Shown here: positions 45,027-53,586 of the stretch, piece by piece
Layout of the letters: the number at the start of each line of letters is the position of its first letter
How positions within the stretch are numbered: position 1 is the stretch's first letter
Origin: Thalassotalea litorea
GTDB lineage: Bacteria > Pseudomonadota > Gammaproteobacteria > Enterobacterales > Alteromonadaceae
Assembly: GCF_005843925.1 (NCBI RefSeq)
Contig: NZ_VCBC01000018.1
Coordinates: 1 to 64,000, forward strand
DNA length: 64,000 nt
Reading direction: 5' to 3'
The notes under the pieces: model-generated
What the model was told of the DNA's origin: nothing
The model's input: the letters and a program-made list of their open reading frames with translations, nothing else
Databases searched by the model: none
Position numbers and translations under genes: made by a program

Positions 45027-45854
45027 TTATTCAAAAAAACCTGCAGCCGAAGTTTCGTAACGTGCTTCCTGCTCAGGAGATAGCAAAGGCATGAAGTTGA
45101 TACCGCTTTGGCTTTCAAGTTCATCAATGCTAATGCTAAACGTACTCAATTCATTTGACTCGGTGCTTTGCTCGATAAAGTAAGCACCGACCTTATCGCT
45201 GTCTCTGTCGATGATTATCTTATAGAAGCCTTTAGGCACTTCGACATTGTCGCCAATGACCGTATCGGTCTTATCTATACCTGCATCCGAAATAGCTCCA
45301 GTAATGACGTAAAGGTCTGCCCCAAAATCTCTAGAGTGGGCACGAATTTCGTTTTCCAGCTTTAGCCAAACACCGCGGTTAAATGCAGCCAGCATCGGCG
45401 CCACATTTGAATAGACGTTAGTGTCGAGCGCATCTTGCAAAATTCCTGTATCGCCCCAAGGTACCATGTGGCCTCGGTCGTAACCTGTGTATGAATAGTC
45501 GCTAGACGTTGCTTGAACCACAGTCGATGGCAGGAGCGGATCAGCGCTGAAGTTATTCTCGCGGTCAACATAGTTTAAGGCTTCGTTAACCGTGACTTCA
45601 TGGCTGGTGAAGCGAGGAATTTTAGCATTGACATCGTAAGCGATTAGGTAGTCGTTGTGACAGACAGGGATGACTTCCTCTGACAGTGTTGGAGCTCCCC
45701 AAAGTACATGATGATCGCAGGTGATATCAAGAGTGAAGGACGTCTTCTCTGGTGGCTTAGTTTCAGTTGTTTCGGTACCGCCTCCGCAACCTGCGATAAC
45801 TGAGCACCAAAAGCTCGCTATAAGAAGGGGGGTATTGTTGTTATTCATAGTCAC
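45027..45854 (-). CDS. DNA/RNA non-specific endonuclease lipoprotein
   Basis: This 275-residue protein has a lipobox (SVIAGC) near residue 23 and a NUC1 (beta-beta-alpha metal) nuclease domain: GYDRGHMVPWGD holds the catalytic His of the DRGH motif, and NVAPMLAAFNRGVWLKLEN supplies the metal-binding Asn-containing segment. VYVITG-like (LYVITGAI) follows. The enzyme would act on DNA and RNA at the periplasmic or surface face. It may serve nutrient use or defence against incoming DNA. No cognate inhibitor is visible. Confidence 0.9.
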   Translation of the reverse strand: MTMNNNNTPLLIASFWCSVIAGCGGGTETTETKPPEKTSFTLDITCDHHVLWGAPTLSEEVIPVCHNDYLIAYDVNAKIPRFTSHEVTVNEALNYVDRENNFSADPLLPSTVVQATSSDYSYTGYDRGHMVPWGDTGILQDALDTNVYSNVAPMLAAFNRGVWLKLENEIRAHSRDFGADLYVITGAISDAGIDKTDTVIGDNVEVPKGFYKIIIDRDSDKVGAYFIEQSTESNELSTFSISIDELESQSGINFMPLLSPEQEARYETSAAGFFE

Positions 45855-45973
45855 TATTTTCTTTAACTTTAAGTTGGCTCTTTTATTCGAGAGAGTTAAA
45901 ATGTGATGCTTTCATATAGGTTATCCAATCCCAAGCAGGTTTAGCGCAATTATGTTTTTCTTTCGGTTATGCC

Positions 45974-46264
45974 TTAAAGTGTAGGTTCGATTATATCGGT
46001 TGTAATCGTGTGTTTCTCTAGTAGTTGCTCTGTCGTTTGTCGCAGTAATCGCAATTCGTCGTACATGGCAATAAACAGCAACCACATACCAAAGAAGAAA
46101 CAAATCACTAACCAGATTGCCCCTATTCGGAACCATCCCCCGGCGGTATCTATGGCACCCGGTGTCGTTGCTAGGTGATAGAATCCTGCGACAGAACCTA
46201 CTAAAAATAAAAATAGAAATAAGGCATTACAGCCACTAAAGAAATTAGCAAATGCTCTGTTCAT
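45974..46264 (-). CDS. Small two-helix membrane protein, unrecognised
   Basis: This 96-residue protein has two hydrophobic segments (ALFLFLFLVGSVAGFYHLA; IGAIWLVICFFFGMWLLFIAMY) and a helical cytoplasmic tail (DELRLLRQTTEQLLEKH). I see no recognised family. It is transcribed leftward towards the nuclease gene, 119 bp away. Confidence 0.5.
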   Translation of the reverse strand: MNRAFANFFSGCNALFLFLFLVGSVAGFYHLATTPGAIDTAGGWFRIGAIWLVICFFFGMWLLFIAMYDELRLLRQTTEQLLEKHTITTDIIEPTL

Positions 46265-46729
46265 GGTTTGTACTCTGTGTTTAAAGTTTTGGGGAGATTT
46301 ATTGGCTCCTTTACTCCCATTCCTTGAATACTACCTGTTAGCCAGATTTGTTCCATTGTTTGAAACAACGCTGGGGATATGGCAAGACTTTGTTGGTTTA
46401 CCCCTCTCAGCGACATCTCTTGTTAGTTTTTACCGTTGTAGCTAACGTAAAAATTGATAAACACAACTGCACTTGCTCTCAGGAATTATACAGCACTGTA
46501 TATTTGCATCAAAACTGAACCGTCTTTATCACTATATTTTATTTTGCTTTTCATTAGATGATTAGTGCATATTATCTGGTTCAGGTTTGAGTGCAATTTC
46601 GCTGACTTTTTGGCTCATTTCTGAATGCAAATTTACATACGATGGCTTTGAATGGGCTTAATGGACACTCTATTAGCACTGTACATTAGCTAACCGGATA
46701 ACAAAGCTTGTAAGAGAGTGACGCCATGA

Positions 46730-46870
46730 CAGAAAGAACTGGACGATTGGATGGATTACTACAACAATGAACGGCCGCATCAAGGAAAAGTGTGCTGTGG
46801 CAGAACGCTAATAGAAACGCTTAAGGATGGCAAACAGATTTGGAAAGAAAAGAATTTAGCTCAAATCTGA
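46730..46870 (+). pseudogene. IS481-like transposase C-terminal remnant
   Basis: The frame reads KELDDWMDYYNNERPHQGKV ... GRTLIETLKDGK and stops at 46870. YNNERPHQG is the conserved stretch after the catalytic Glu of IS481-type DDE transposases. The rest is missing. The following CTGACAGATACC and GTCAGATCAGG may be terminal-repeat traces. The stretch 46265-46729 holds no gene I can support. Confidence 0.8.
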
Positions 46871-46936
46871 ACTGACAGATACCTTGTCCAAAAATGGGTA
46901 ACTGTCAGATCAGGTCTGAGCTAGTACAACACTAAT

Positions 46937-48763
46937 TTAAGCTGCAGATTCCTGGCGTTTACTCAACGGTTTACCTAGCTTTGAACTAAGTATACGATTG
47001 ACTTCTCTAATAAGGTGAAATCGTTGCATGATACTCGCAGTTAAGCATTCTTCTGACAAAGCTTTATCAATATCTTCATTTGACCACATCTTTCGATTCT
47101 TCATAGAAAGAATACCGGCAACTGATTCCATTAATTGCTGTTCGAACCACTCCATCACGGTGTCAGAAATCACTTCTGCTGAATTAGGAACATCCTTATA
47201 CTCAGTCAAAAAGTGATGAATAACATCTTGAAAACCCATAAAATCTTTGTTTGCTTTTATTAAGTTTTCTGAGCTGATATAAAGTGCCGCTCTATCTTCA
47301 AGCTCACCTTCATCCCTCGTTTTTTCTCGAAGACTTACCCAATCAACTCTTGGAAAAGGATTTGGACGAACTTCTTTAGCTTTTGAACCGGAGTTTTTTC
47401 GGCGCCCGGTTAAGATATCCTCTACTCCCCCAGGCTTTACTCCTGTAGTACCACCGGATGCACCGCCTCCATCGCTATTCGTACCTCCACCTTTTTTTCT
47501 TGGCTCGGATGTTGACTCAGACCCCGTTGCAACTAAGGAGCCATCGTCTACATTATACTCGCCCGTCGGCGATGGTTTATAACGACTTACTTTGTAAAAT
47601 TTCGATAGTGCTTTAAGGCGCTCGGTAATACTGTCACTGTGGGAATCTTTGGATGCCTTTTGAACGAGAGATTGTACATATTCTTTTATCTCCGGAGGCA
47701 TTTTAGATTTAAACTCTTCCGACCAACGAGACCAAGGCATTGGATTACCATCTATTCTCATGAGAGCAGTCCTTTGAACGTTTTGATTGTATTGGCCTTT
47801 AGGTTCAATCAAAAGAACTACATGCTTAGCTCCAAATAAGATACCAAACATTGACGCTCTATTTGCCCTGCCGTCGGTGCGGTCAAAAATCTCTCCTTCA
47901 TGAATTATGGACGTATTTCCTGTGACATAATGTCTGCCATGACCTTGTACTCCCTCATTTAAAATAAACCAATGAACATCAGCATCGGACAAAACAACAG
48001 TACCTGAATGCACTGCATTTGATTCGTATATATGTTTTTGTCCCTTCGCAATTAATAAATGGTTGTGCTTAGTGTTTTCTCTAGGTCTGTTGTAACCAAT
48101 GCGAACCTTAATGTCGATATTTTCGTCGATTTCGTAGAACCTTTCGTTTATCGTTCTGTAAATCCAACTTTCTCTTGTTAGATTTACTCCGTCTGGGAGT
48201 TGCATTGTATCTTCATCGATTGTTTTACCTATAAGAGTAACTCTGGTGCCATGGTCCACAATAATATCCGGTTTATCGTCTTCATCAACACTTCGGAAGT
48301 AACCGTATTTACCATCGCCAAGATCCAATTGAGCACATCCATATTGATCTGTTTCTTCGTCATATCGAAGAACTATTTCATTGCCCTCGCCATTTTTCCA
48401 TGAACGGTAAATTATGCCTGCTGGATTTCTGGTCAAAGCAGATATCTTTGCGCCAAGCCCAAAGTTTTCATACTGGTTTCGACCTCCTGAAGAAGATAGG
48501 TCTTTGATGTATTTAAGCATATCCTCGCCGGTCATCCCATCACCGGTGTCAGTAAACGACATTTTGAAGAAGCCCATATCCTCATAAAACTCCCAGTCTA
48601 CATCCACTAAGATCGTACCTGTTTTTTTTGTTCTGGTTATAGATTCCATCCCATTTTTTAAGAACTCACGAACAAACTGCGTCGGACCGCAGTCACGACC
48701 AAGTCTCTCAAGCATGCGTGTGAAGCCGCTTTCTGCAACTTTTGAAGCTAGAATATTTGACAT
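46937..48763 (-). CDS. GHKL (HSP90/gyrase/MORC-like) ATPase
   Basis: This 608-residue protein has a complete GHKL ATP site: N box QFVREFLKNGMES (29-41, Glu33 and Asn37), G1 box DTGDGM (72-77) and G2 box ENFGLGAK (99-106). The ATPase and transducer-like region extends to about 380. A Gly/Ser/Thr-rich linker (about 415-450) precedes a helical C-terminal domain (about 470-608). It has no kinase dimerisation or receiver domain, so it is not a sensor kinase. Similar stand-alone GHKL proteins occur in phages and defence islands; the role here is unknown. The promoter region contains a 9-bp inverted repeat. Confidence 0.75.
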   Translation of the reverse strand: MSNILASKVAESGFTRMLERLGRDCGPTQFVREFLKNGMESITRTKKTGTILVDVDWEFYEDMGFFKMSFTDTGDGMTGEDMLKYIKDLSSSGGRNQYENFGLGAKISALTRNPAGIIYRSWKNGEGNEIVLRYDEETDQYGCAQLDLGDGKYGYFRSVDEDDKPDIIVDHGTRVTLIGKTIDEDTMQLPDGVNLTRESWIYRTINERFYEIDENIDIKVRIGYNRPRENTKHNHLLIAKGQKHIYESNAVHSGTVVLSDADVHWFILNEGVQGHGRHYVTGNTSIIHEGEIFDRTDGRANRASMFGILFGAKHVVLLIEPKGQYNQNVQRTALMRIDGNPMPWSRWSEEFKSKMPPEIKEYVQSLVQKASKDSHSDSITERLKALSKFYKVSRYKPSPTGEYNVDDGSLVATGSESTSEPRKKGGGTNSDGGGASGGTTGVKPGGVEDILTGRRKNSGSKAKEVRPNPFPRVDWVSLREKTRDEGELEDRAALYISSENLIKANKDFMGFQDVIHHFLTEYKDVPNSAEVISDTVMEWFEQQLMESVAGILSMKNRKMWSNEDIDKALSEECLTASIMQRFHLIREVNRILSSKLGKPLSKRQESAA

Positions 48764-48916
48764 AGTGTTACCTCATTAATATTGAAATGATTTAATTGAA
48801 TTAGATTTTTTATCGAGTTAATGAGGGTTAAGTTGGACGGGGTTGCATAATTTTTCTCCTTCAAATGACAATCAAAGGGCCGTAAATACGGGCGTTTAAT
48901 TATCGTTGCCAGAAAT

Positions 48917-48957
48917 ACTTTCAGGTTACGGGGACTAAGTCGCGGTTTCCTGAAAGT
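48917..48957. promoter_or_regulatory. Inverted repeat upstream of the GHKL ATPase gene
   Basis: ACTTTCAGG (48917-48925) and CCTGAAAGT (48949-48957) are perfect inverted copies 23 bp apart, about 155-195 bp before the gene start. It could be an operator or an RNA hairpin. Nothing else stands out in 48764-49166. Confidence 0.35.
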
Positions 48958-49166
48958 CGCTAATGTATTGTTTTAATATTTACTTTTTTACAGTTGATGT
49001 CAATTCCCCGAAAAACTTTTTTGAAAAATATTTTTCGACTTTTGTTTTTAGAAACACCAAATTCGTAAATCGACATTTGAATATCAAACCTTAAATTCCG
49101 AAAAATAAAATCATTTTTTGGTGCTTTCTTCATATATATGTGTCGATTGTAAAGGCACGCCCCCGG

Positions 49167-49191
49167 TTCGGATTGACTTCTTAAATCCGAA
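49167..49191 (+). terminator. Intrinsic terminator-like hairpin in a leader
   Basis: TTCGGATT and AATCCGAA pair around a 9-nt loop and are followed by TTTCATTTTTT. It lies 56 bp before the gene at 49248 with no gene before it on this strand, so it may be a leader attenuator or the end of a short transcript. Confidence 0.55.
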
Positions 49192-49247
49192 TTTCATTTT
49201 TTAGTCTATGAACCTACTCAGGTTCAAATACATATGGAGTTAATTCT

Positions 49248-49517
49248 ATGACTATAGGGACTTACAGCGGATGGACTAACCGTGCTACGTGGCTCATTTA
49301 CGTGTGGATGGATGAAGAGCCGGGACTTCAAGAACACTGGCTTGATCTAGCGAAAGATGCCGGCTCGACTTACGACTTAGCACAGCATATTGAAGCTCAT
49401 GATATTGAATTCATGCCATTGGTTGGTGGCGTCTATTCAGACTTAATGTGCACGGTACTGGTCGAGATTAATTGGCGAGAGATTGCCGAACACATTTTTG
49501 AAGAAGCACATTATTAA
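49248..49517 (+). CDS. Small acidic protein with GWTNRATW motif
   Basis: This 89-residue protein starts after GGAG and has GWTNRATWLIYVWMDEEP at the N-terminus. This recalls a family of small phage and plasmid proteins that begin with a GW(S/T)N-x-(E/A)TW motif (DUF7249-like); the match is from memory and not tested. It is acidic and probably soluble. Its stop is directly followed by the ATG of the next gene, so both are cotranslated. Confidence 0.55.
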   Translation: MTIGTYSGWTNRATWLIYVWMDEEPGLQEHWLDLAKDAGSTYDLAQHIEAHDIEFMPLVGGVYSDLMCTVLVEINWREIAEHIFEEAHY

Positions 49518-49691
49518 ATGAGAACAGTAATGAAAAATTTAGTATTACAAAAAGTAGGCGATAGCTTGCTCGTATGTAGCCCAGAAACTGGTGAATGTAG
49601 TGGCATAGTGATGGATGAGGGTTTAATTACATGCTCTGATTGTATCGAAATAATACAATTGTCTCATACGGTAAATTTTAAAAGTGCTTGA
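49518..49691 (+). CDS. 57-residue putative zinc-binding protein with CSDC motif
   Basis: The frame starts right at the stop of the preceding gene (TAA then ATG). It encodes MRTVMKNLVLQKVGDSLLVC and continues with ETGECSG and LITCSDCIEIIQ. Four cysteines in C-x6-C and C-x2-C spacing suggest a zinc ribbon. The same CSDC-[IV]-[DE]-II core occurs in the 83-residue protein at 34995. The second ATG at 49530 is an alternative start. The function is unknown. Confidence 0.6.
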   Translation: MRTVMKNLVLQKVGDSLLVCSPETGECSGIVMDEGLITCSDCIEIIQLSHTVNFKSA

Positions 49692-49715
49692 GTCGTCAAA
49701 GGCCTAGGGAGAGAT

Positions 49716-50241
49716 ATGGCAACCACCAAATTAGAAATAATAGACACAGCCATCAAAATTGGGTTAGGTAGCCACCTGGCGATGGTAGGTACGTTTTTAG
49801 TTACTAGACTGAATCACCAAAATGAACTGAGAAAAGAAAGCCGTAAAAGGTTTTATGACTCGTTAGAGGGCGTGAGTAGTAATATCGAAGAGATTACTCA
49901 TATTTCATTGTGCAATAGTTACTGAATGGGTTAGAGTCAACGCCCGAGGTAAGGAGCTGTCTGAGAAGCGCATCAAAGAATTAGTTAAGTTCAAAACGGT
50001 GCTTTTCGAGCAGTTCAAGAACTTGACTGTAGCTGAATCTAAAATTATGCTGCTTGGCTTGCCTGAAATAGCGACTCAACTTAAAGAGTACGGTGAGTTT
50101 TTGGCTGAGTTCCGAAGAAGATTCTACGATGGAAAAAGTTCATTAACCGAGAGAGACATGGATAATGTCAGGATTGAGCTGTTAAACAAAAGAAAAGCTA
50201 TCTTTGACGATCTCGCACAATCCTACAGAAAGGGTGTTTAA
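49716..50241 (+). pseudogene. Frameshifted gene for a membrane-anchored helical protein
   Basis: Two consecutive frames look like one broken gene. The first, from ATG 49716 with GGGAGAG upstream, encodes a membrane-like helix and RKESRKRFYDSLEGVSSNIEEITH, ending at 49924. The other frame is open from about 49907, reading AIVTEWVRVNARGKELSEKRIKE and on through FKNLTVAESKIMLL to 50241. A single-base change near 49905-49920 would rejoin them into about 175 residues. I do not recognise the family. A programmed shift or a sequencing error is possible. Confidence 0.6.
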
Positions 50242-50295
50242 TGAATAGCTTTTGGTTCACAATTTAATTGCATATGAAATTACAAGGAAGTAAAA

Positions 50296-50901
50296 GTGGC
50301 AAAATTCTCCTATAACTCACTAAAAATACTATTACTTATTTCTTTGGTTACATTTTTGTTCGTTGGAGCAAAATTAATATATGAAGAATATGAGCGTAAC
50401 GAGAGATTGAGGGCAGAGCTAAATTACATGACGAAGGACCCTTGGCAGTGGCATGATGAATCCAGACGAATTCAAATAAAACCAATATCAGGTAGTCCTA
50501 TCTTTGGCTCTAGTACCTTACGTAAGGTTAACATGGACGAGTATTACGTCATTGTGGCTTACAAAAACGAAGATCATAGCTTAACTGCAGGTGTTATCTT
50601 TCTACAGGAATGCGAGCCAAATAGAGTAATTGATACATCTAGACGTTACTCCGATGGAGAAGTTAAACAGCTTTCCTGTTCAAAGGGCGGTAAAAGCCTT
50701 CGCCATTATGCCAATTTCAACAATGGAGATACGAGTTTTGTTTGGTCTGATAACTTGGATGGTTTCAAGTTTAGAGTAAATTTTGCTGAGTGGGACTTCT
50801 CAAGACTAGATAAAGAAATAACATTATCAAAAGCCAAACCAAACGAGCCTTTTAGTGGGGTAGCTCCAGATGATTACATAACTGAGGTAAAAGGGAATTA
50901 A
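50296..50901 (+). CDS. Membrane-anchored protein, unrecognised
   Basis: It starts at a GTG (50296) with AAGGAAG eight bases upstream. The 201-residue product has one N-terminal membrane helix (ILLLISLVTFLFVGAKLIY) and an extracytoplasmic domain with two cysteines (LQECEPN, QLSCSKG) that could form a disulfide. I do not recognise a family. It follows the frameshifted gene by 54 bp on the same strand and may share its transcript. Confidence 0.55.
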   Translation: MAKFSYNSLKILLLISLVTFLFVGAKLIYEEYERNERLRAELNYMTKDPWQWHDESRRIQIKPISGSPIFGSSTLRKVNMDEYYVIVAYKNEDHSLTAGVIFLQECEPNRVIDTSRRYSDGEVKQLSCSKGGKSLRHYANFNNGDTSFVWSDNLDGFKFRVNFAEWDFSRLDKEITLSKAKPNEPFSGVAPDDYITEVKGN

Positions 50902-51107
50902 CTGCGGGTCGGGCTGTATTACGGGAGGGAGAACCCAACACTACGGGGTTCTACTGAGTTGTCAATCATGGCCTAATTGGGGTGAAAAAATAAAATTTGT
51001 GAAAATCCCCTCCACAGCCGCCAAGCCAGAGAGGGGGAACCGACGTGCTCCAGAGTTGCCCACAGTGACGCCGTATTTGCGTCCGTGCGTGGTACCCATC
51101 CATGAGG

Positions 51108-51327
51108 TCAGTTTTTGCCGCCGTCGATCACTCTGAGGCCAGGTCGGGGCGAGTCCAGCGCTTCCACCGCCGCCCGGAGTTTGGCCGAAGCCGCCTCGGA
51201 CGCCTCCTGAACCGTCTCCTTGTTCAGGTGCGAGTAGCGCTGAGTCACTGCTGGATCTGAGTGGCCCAAGATCTGCTGCACTTCGTATAAGCTACGTCCC
51301 GAGTTTACGAGTAGCGAAGTATTACGC
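51108..51327 (-). pseudogene. Tyrosine integrase C-terminal remnant
   Basis: On the minus strand the frame reads LYEVQQILGHSDPAVTQRY followed by SHLNKETVQEASEAA and ends at a TGA at 51110-51108. It has the late catalytic His (LGHSD) and the nucleophile Tyr (QRYSHL). Everything upstream of about 51327 is lost. The remnant is visibly GC-richer than its neighbours and must come from another integrase than the two at 26886 and 33023. The interval 50902-51107 has a hairpin GAACCC/GGGTTC and no gene. Confidence 0.85.
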
Positions 51328-51369
51328 TAAAGGGACCTTTAGTGTCATGAAACAAAGAGGTTTTGGCTA

Positions 51370-51801
51370 CTACTTCTTACCAGCCTTTTCTTTAGCCGCT
51401 TGCTGTTCGACGATGATGTCGGGCAAGTCGTTCTTGAGTAGCTTTTGCATCCGCTTCTTGAAGTCATCGATGTCGCCCAACTTATGCAAACGTCGGGTTT
51501 CTCGCTCTGCTACTAATATGCCTTCTGCCTTGAGGGCCGCCGCTAAGAATCCGGCATTGTTGGCGCTCTTGGATGCATATAGGCTATCCAATATCTTGGC
51601 GCTGAAGGTGTCGTGCTTGCTGAGAGCTTTCTCAATGTCGTCCAAGGCTATCCACTCGGGCGAGAAGAAGCCGCCAGTGTTGTTGGTGATGACTCGGAAA
51701 AGGTAGGATTTATCAGTGGGGTTGTAGCAGACGTTGTAGGTCAGGGTGGGGTTGTCAGATGCGGAGACTTTGCCGCAGGTGTCTTGCTTGATGATTCTCA
51801 T
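51370..51801 (-). CDS. Unrecognised 143-residue protein beside the integrase remnant
   Basis: A strong AAAGGAGGT site precedes the ATG at 51801. The protein begins MRIIKQDTCGKVSASDNP with a beta-rich N-terminal half (YNVCYNPTDKSYLFRVITN) and a helical, Lys-rich C-terminal half (DDFKKRMQKLLKNDLP, then EQQAAKEKAGKK). I do not recognise it. It is transcribed towards the integrase remnant and may have travelled with it. Confidence 0.6.
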   Translation of the reverse strand: MRIIKQDTCGKVSASDNPTLTYNVCYNPTDKSYLFRVITNNTGGFFSPEWIALDDIEKALSKHDTFSAKILDSLYASKSANNAGFLAAALKAEGILVAERETRRLHKLGDIDDFKKRMQKLLKNDLPDIIVEQQAAKEKAGKK

Positions 51802-52175
51802 TTGAACCTCCTTTAGTTGTGTTCATATAAGATGCTGATTTTTCCGCAGGCAAGGGTTTGCGCATAATAGGAGCCAAGAGATATCTCTACAAGAAGTGTC
51901 TTTTTGCAATCATCTTTTTCTTTGCTACGCTTTTCGAGTTAGCTGATACACAATGATTTTTTTACTGATAACAGAAATATATCGGCCAATTAAGAGGTTT
52001 ATTGATTTAGTCTTTTTCTTTTTGAAACACTTTCACCTGGCAAGTACTAGTGGAGTTGAGGTGGGTGCTAAGTCAACCGCTTTAATAAGTAATTCTTGAT
52101 ATTAACGGTGTGGTTAAATTCTTCAATTACAGACTACGATAAATTAGGCTAAATCACAGAGAGGACTACTTTAAT
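51802..52175. other. Intergenic region between divergent genes
   Basis: I see no gene. It is AT-rich and should carry the promoters of the two divergent neighbours. GAGAGGAC close to 52159 is the ribosome site of the rightward gene. Confidence 0.4.
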
Positions 52176-53327
52176 ATGAAAGGTAGTATGGACTTTATTA
52201 GATCTGATAATGAATCAAGTCACATAATCGATTGTTCAAAACTGGAACCCGCGGACATTATACTTACTGGCAACGATTCAATACCCAGTGTAGGAATCAA
52301 ACTGCTATACAATTCAAAATATTCCCATGTATCAATTCACGCTGGAGGTGGGTACGTAATAGAGGCAGTCACTTCTAAAGGGGTACATGTGACCCATGTA
52401 CGTAAGATAATGCAAGAGGAACTGACCAGCCTTAAAATATTACGGCCAACACTGAAAAGCTCTACTAAGGAGAAGGTGTCACAATATGCGATAAAGTTTA
52501 TAGGAGAAACCTATGGGTGGAGGCAAATAGCAGCTAAAGCGAAAATACTTAAGCCGTCTGAGAGAAGTAAAATTTGCTCAGAATTAGTGGCACGATCTTT
52601 CTCTGAGGCGCATGCGAACTTTTTCGGGAAGAAAAAAGCTGCGGATGTCGTTCCAAAAGATTTTGAAAATTCGCCAGATTTTACTGATGTTACCCAAGAG
52701 TTAATAAGGAAAATGAAAGTTTCACAATCTGAAGTGTTAATACCATTGAATGAGATTTCGATTATTCAGCATTGTGATTTTATTGGTCACCGACAGTTAG
52801 AAGACGATATTTTGAATAGCATCATAACGGAGACGAATCGTATTAAAAACTGGAGAACCCCAAACTCGTTTATTGGCTTTTTCAAGCAATTGGAACTTTC
52901 ATCTTATGACAATCGTGAAGCTTGTGAACAGTTAGACAAACATTTTGATATGTTAACTATGGAGTATCAAGAATCTCTTTTTTTAAACGTAACACCTAAT
53001 GGGATGTTAGGAGAACTTGGTCTCGATGGCCTATTTAATTATGTTTATGAAAAAATTTATCACAATGGAATTATAGGCATGATCGATCTAAAAAATAATG
53101 ACGTTAAAGAAGAACTAGAATTATTTTACAAAGATGCGGTTTTGGGACAAAGATGGTTAAAAACTTACAATCAATCTTTAAGAAATTATTTCACTGATTT
53201 AGAAGAAGCATTGCCTCAATACGCATTTCCTAAAATTATGACACAGTGGATAGGACATAATATCGAAATGAATGAACAAATTATTGCTGGTATATACGAT
53301 TTATTCCCCAAAACAATAATTGACTAG
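52176..53327 (+). CDS. Permuted papain-like amidase (YiiX-type) fused to an unknown domain
   Basis: This 383-residue protein starts with a YaeF/YiiX-like permuted NlpC/P60 domain (about 17-165): LEPADIILTGND, then YSHVSIHAGGGYVIEAV with catalytic His51 and Glu63, and KICSELVARSF with Cys134. Residues 180-383 form a separate helical region (LIPLNEISIIQHCDF, LRNYFTDLEEALPQYAF) of unknown type. YiiX-like enzymes cleave amide or thioester bonds in lipids or peptides. There is no signal peptide, so a cytoplasmic site is likely, unlike envelope YiiX. A repeat copy follows at 53365. Confidence 0.75.
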   Translation: MKGSMDFIRSDNESSHIIDCSKLEPADIILTGNDSIPSVGIKLLYNSKYSHVSIHAGGGYVIEAVTSKGVHVTHVRKIMQEELTSLKILRPTLKSSTKEKVSQYAIKFIGETYGWRQIAAKAKILKPSERSKICSELVARSFSEAHANFFGKKKAADVVPKDFENSPDFTDVTQELIRKMKVSQSEVLIPLNEISIIQHCDFIGHRQLEDDILNSIITETNRIKNWRTPNSFIGFFKQLELSSYDNREACEQLDKHFDMLTMEYQESLFLNVTPNGMLGELGLDGLFNYVYEKIYHNGIIGMIDLKNNDVKEELELFYKDAVLGQRWLKTYNQSLRNYFTDLEEALPQYAFPKIMTQWIGHNIEMNEQIIAGIYDLFPKTIID

Positions 53328-53364
53328 GTTTTCCTTTATTTCCTTTACTAAGAGGAGAGATAGT

Positions 53365-53515
53365 GCGCAACGTGGCTCATCCATAAGCTCGGTTGCGCAT
53401 AGCTTCATCAAGGAGGATGGTGCTAAGGGAATTATGAGTACACACTATCCGATAGGCAAAAACTATTTATAGCCAGCTGATTTATAGGGGCTGCAGGTTG
53501 GTCTCCGGATACCTT
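53365..53515. repeat. 151-bp repeat, copy 2
   Basis: Counterpart of 44533-44683, same orientation. The short frame found in copy 1 is kept up to the same stop, with a few amino-acid changes (M to I, E to G, A to T). Confidence 0.88.
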
Positions 53516-53586
53516 ACTGCTCTCTGGTAATGACCTATTTGACTCGACCAACATTGTGTTCCGTATGCTCACTTCATTAACTTTAA

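Noticed and set aside
45027..45854. Toxin with missing immunity gene
   Set aside because: The lipobox and NUC1 domain fit an ordinary envelope nuclease. There is no toxin delivery domain.
46937..48763. Two-component sensor kinase
   Set aside because: GHKL boxes are present, but there is no dimerisation/phosphoacceptor helix, no sensor domain and no membrane segment.
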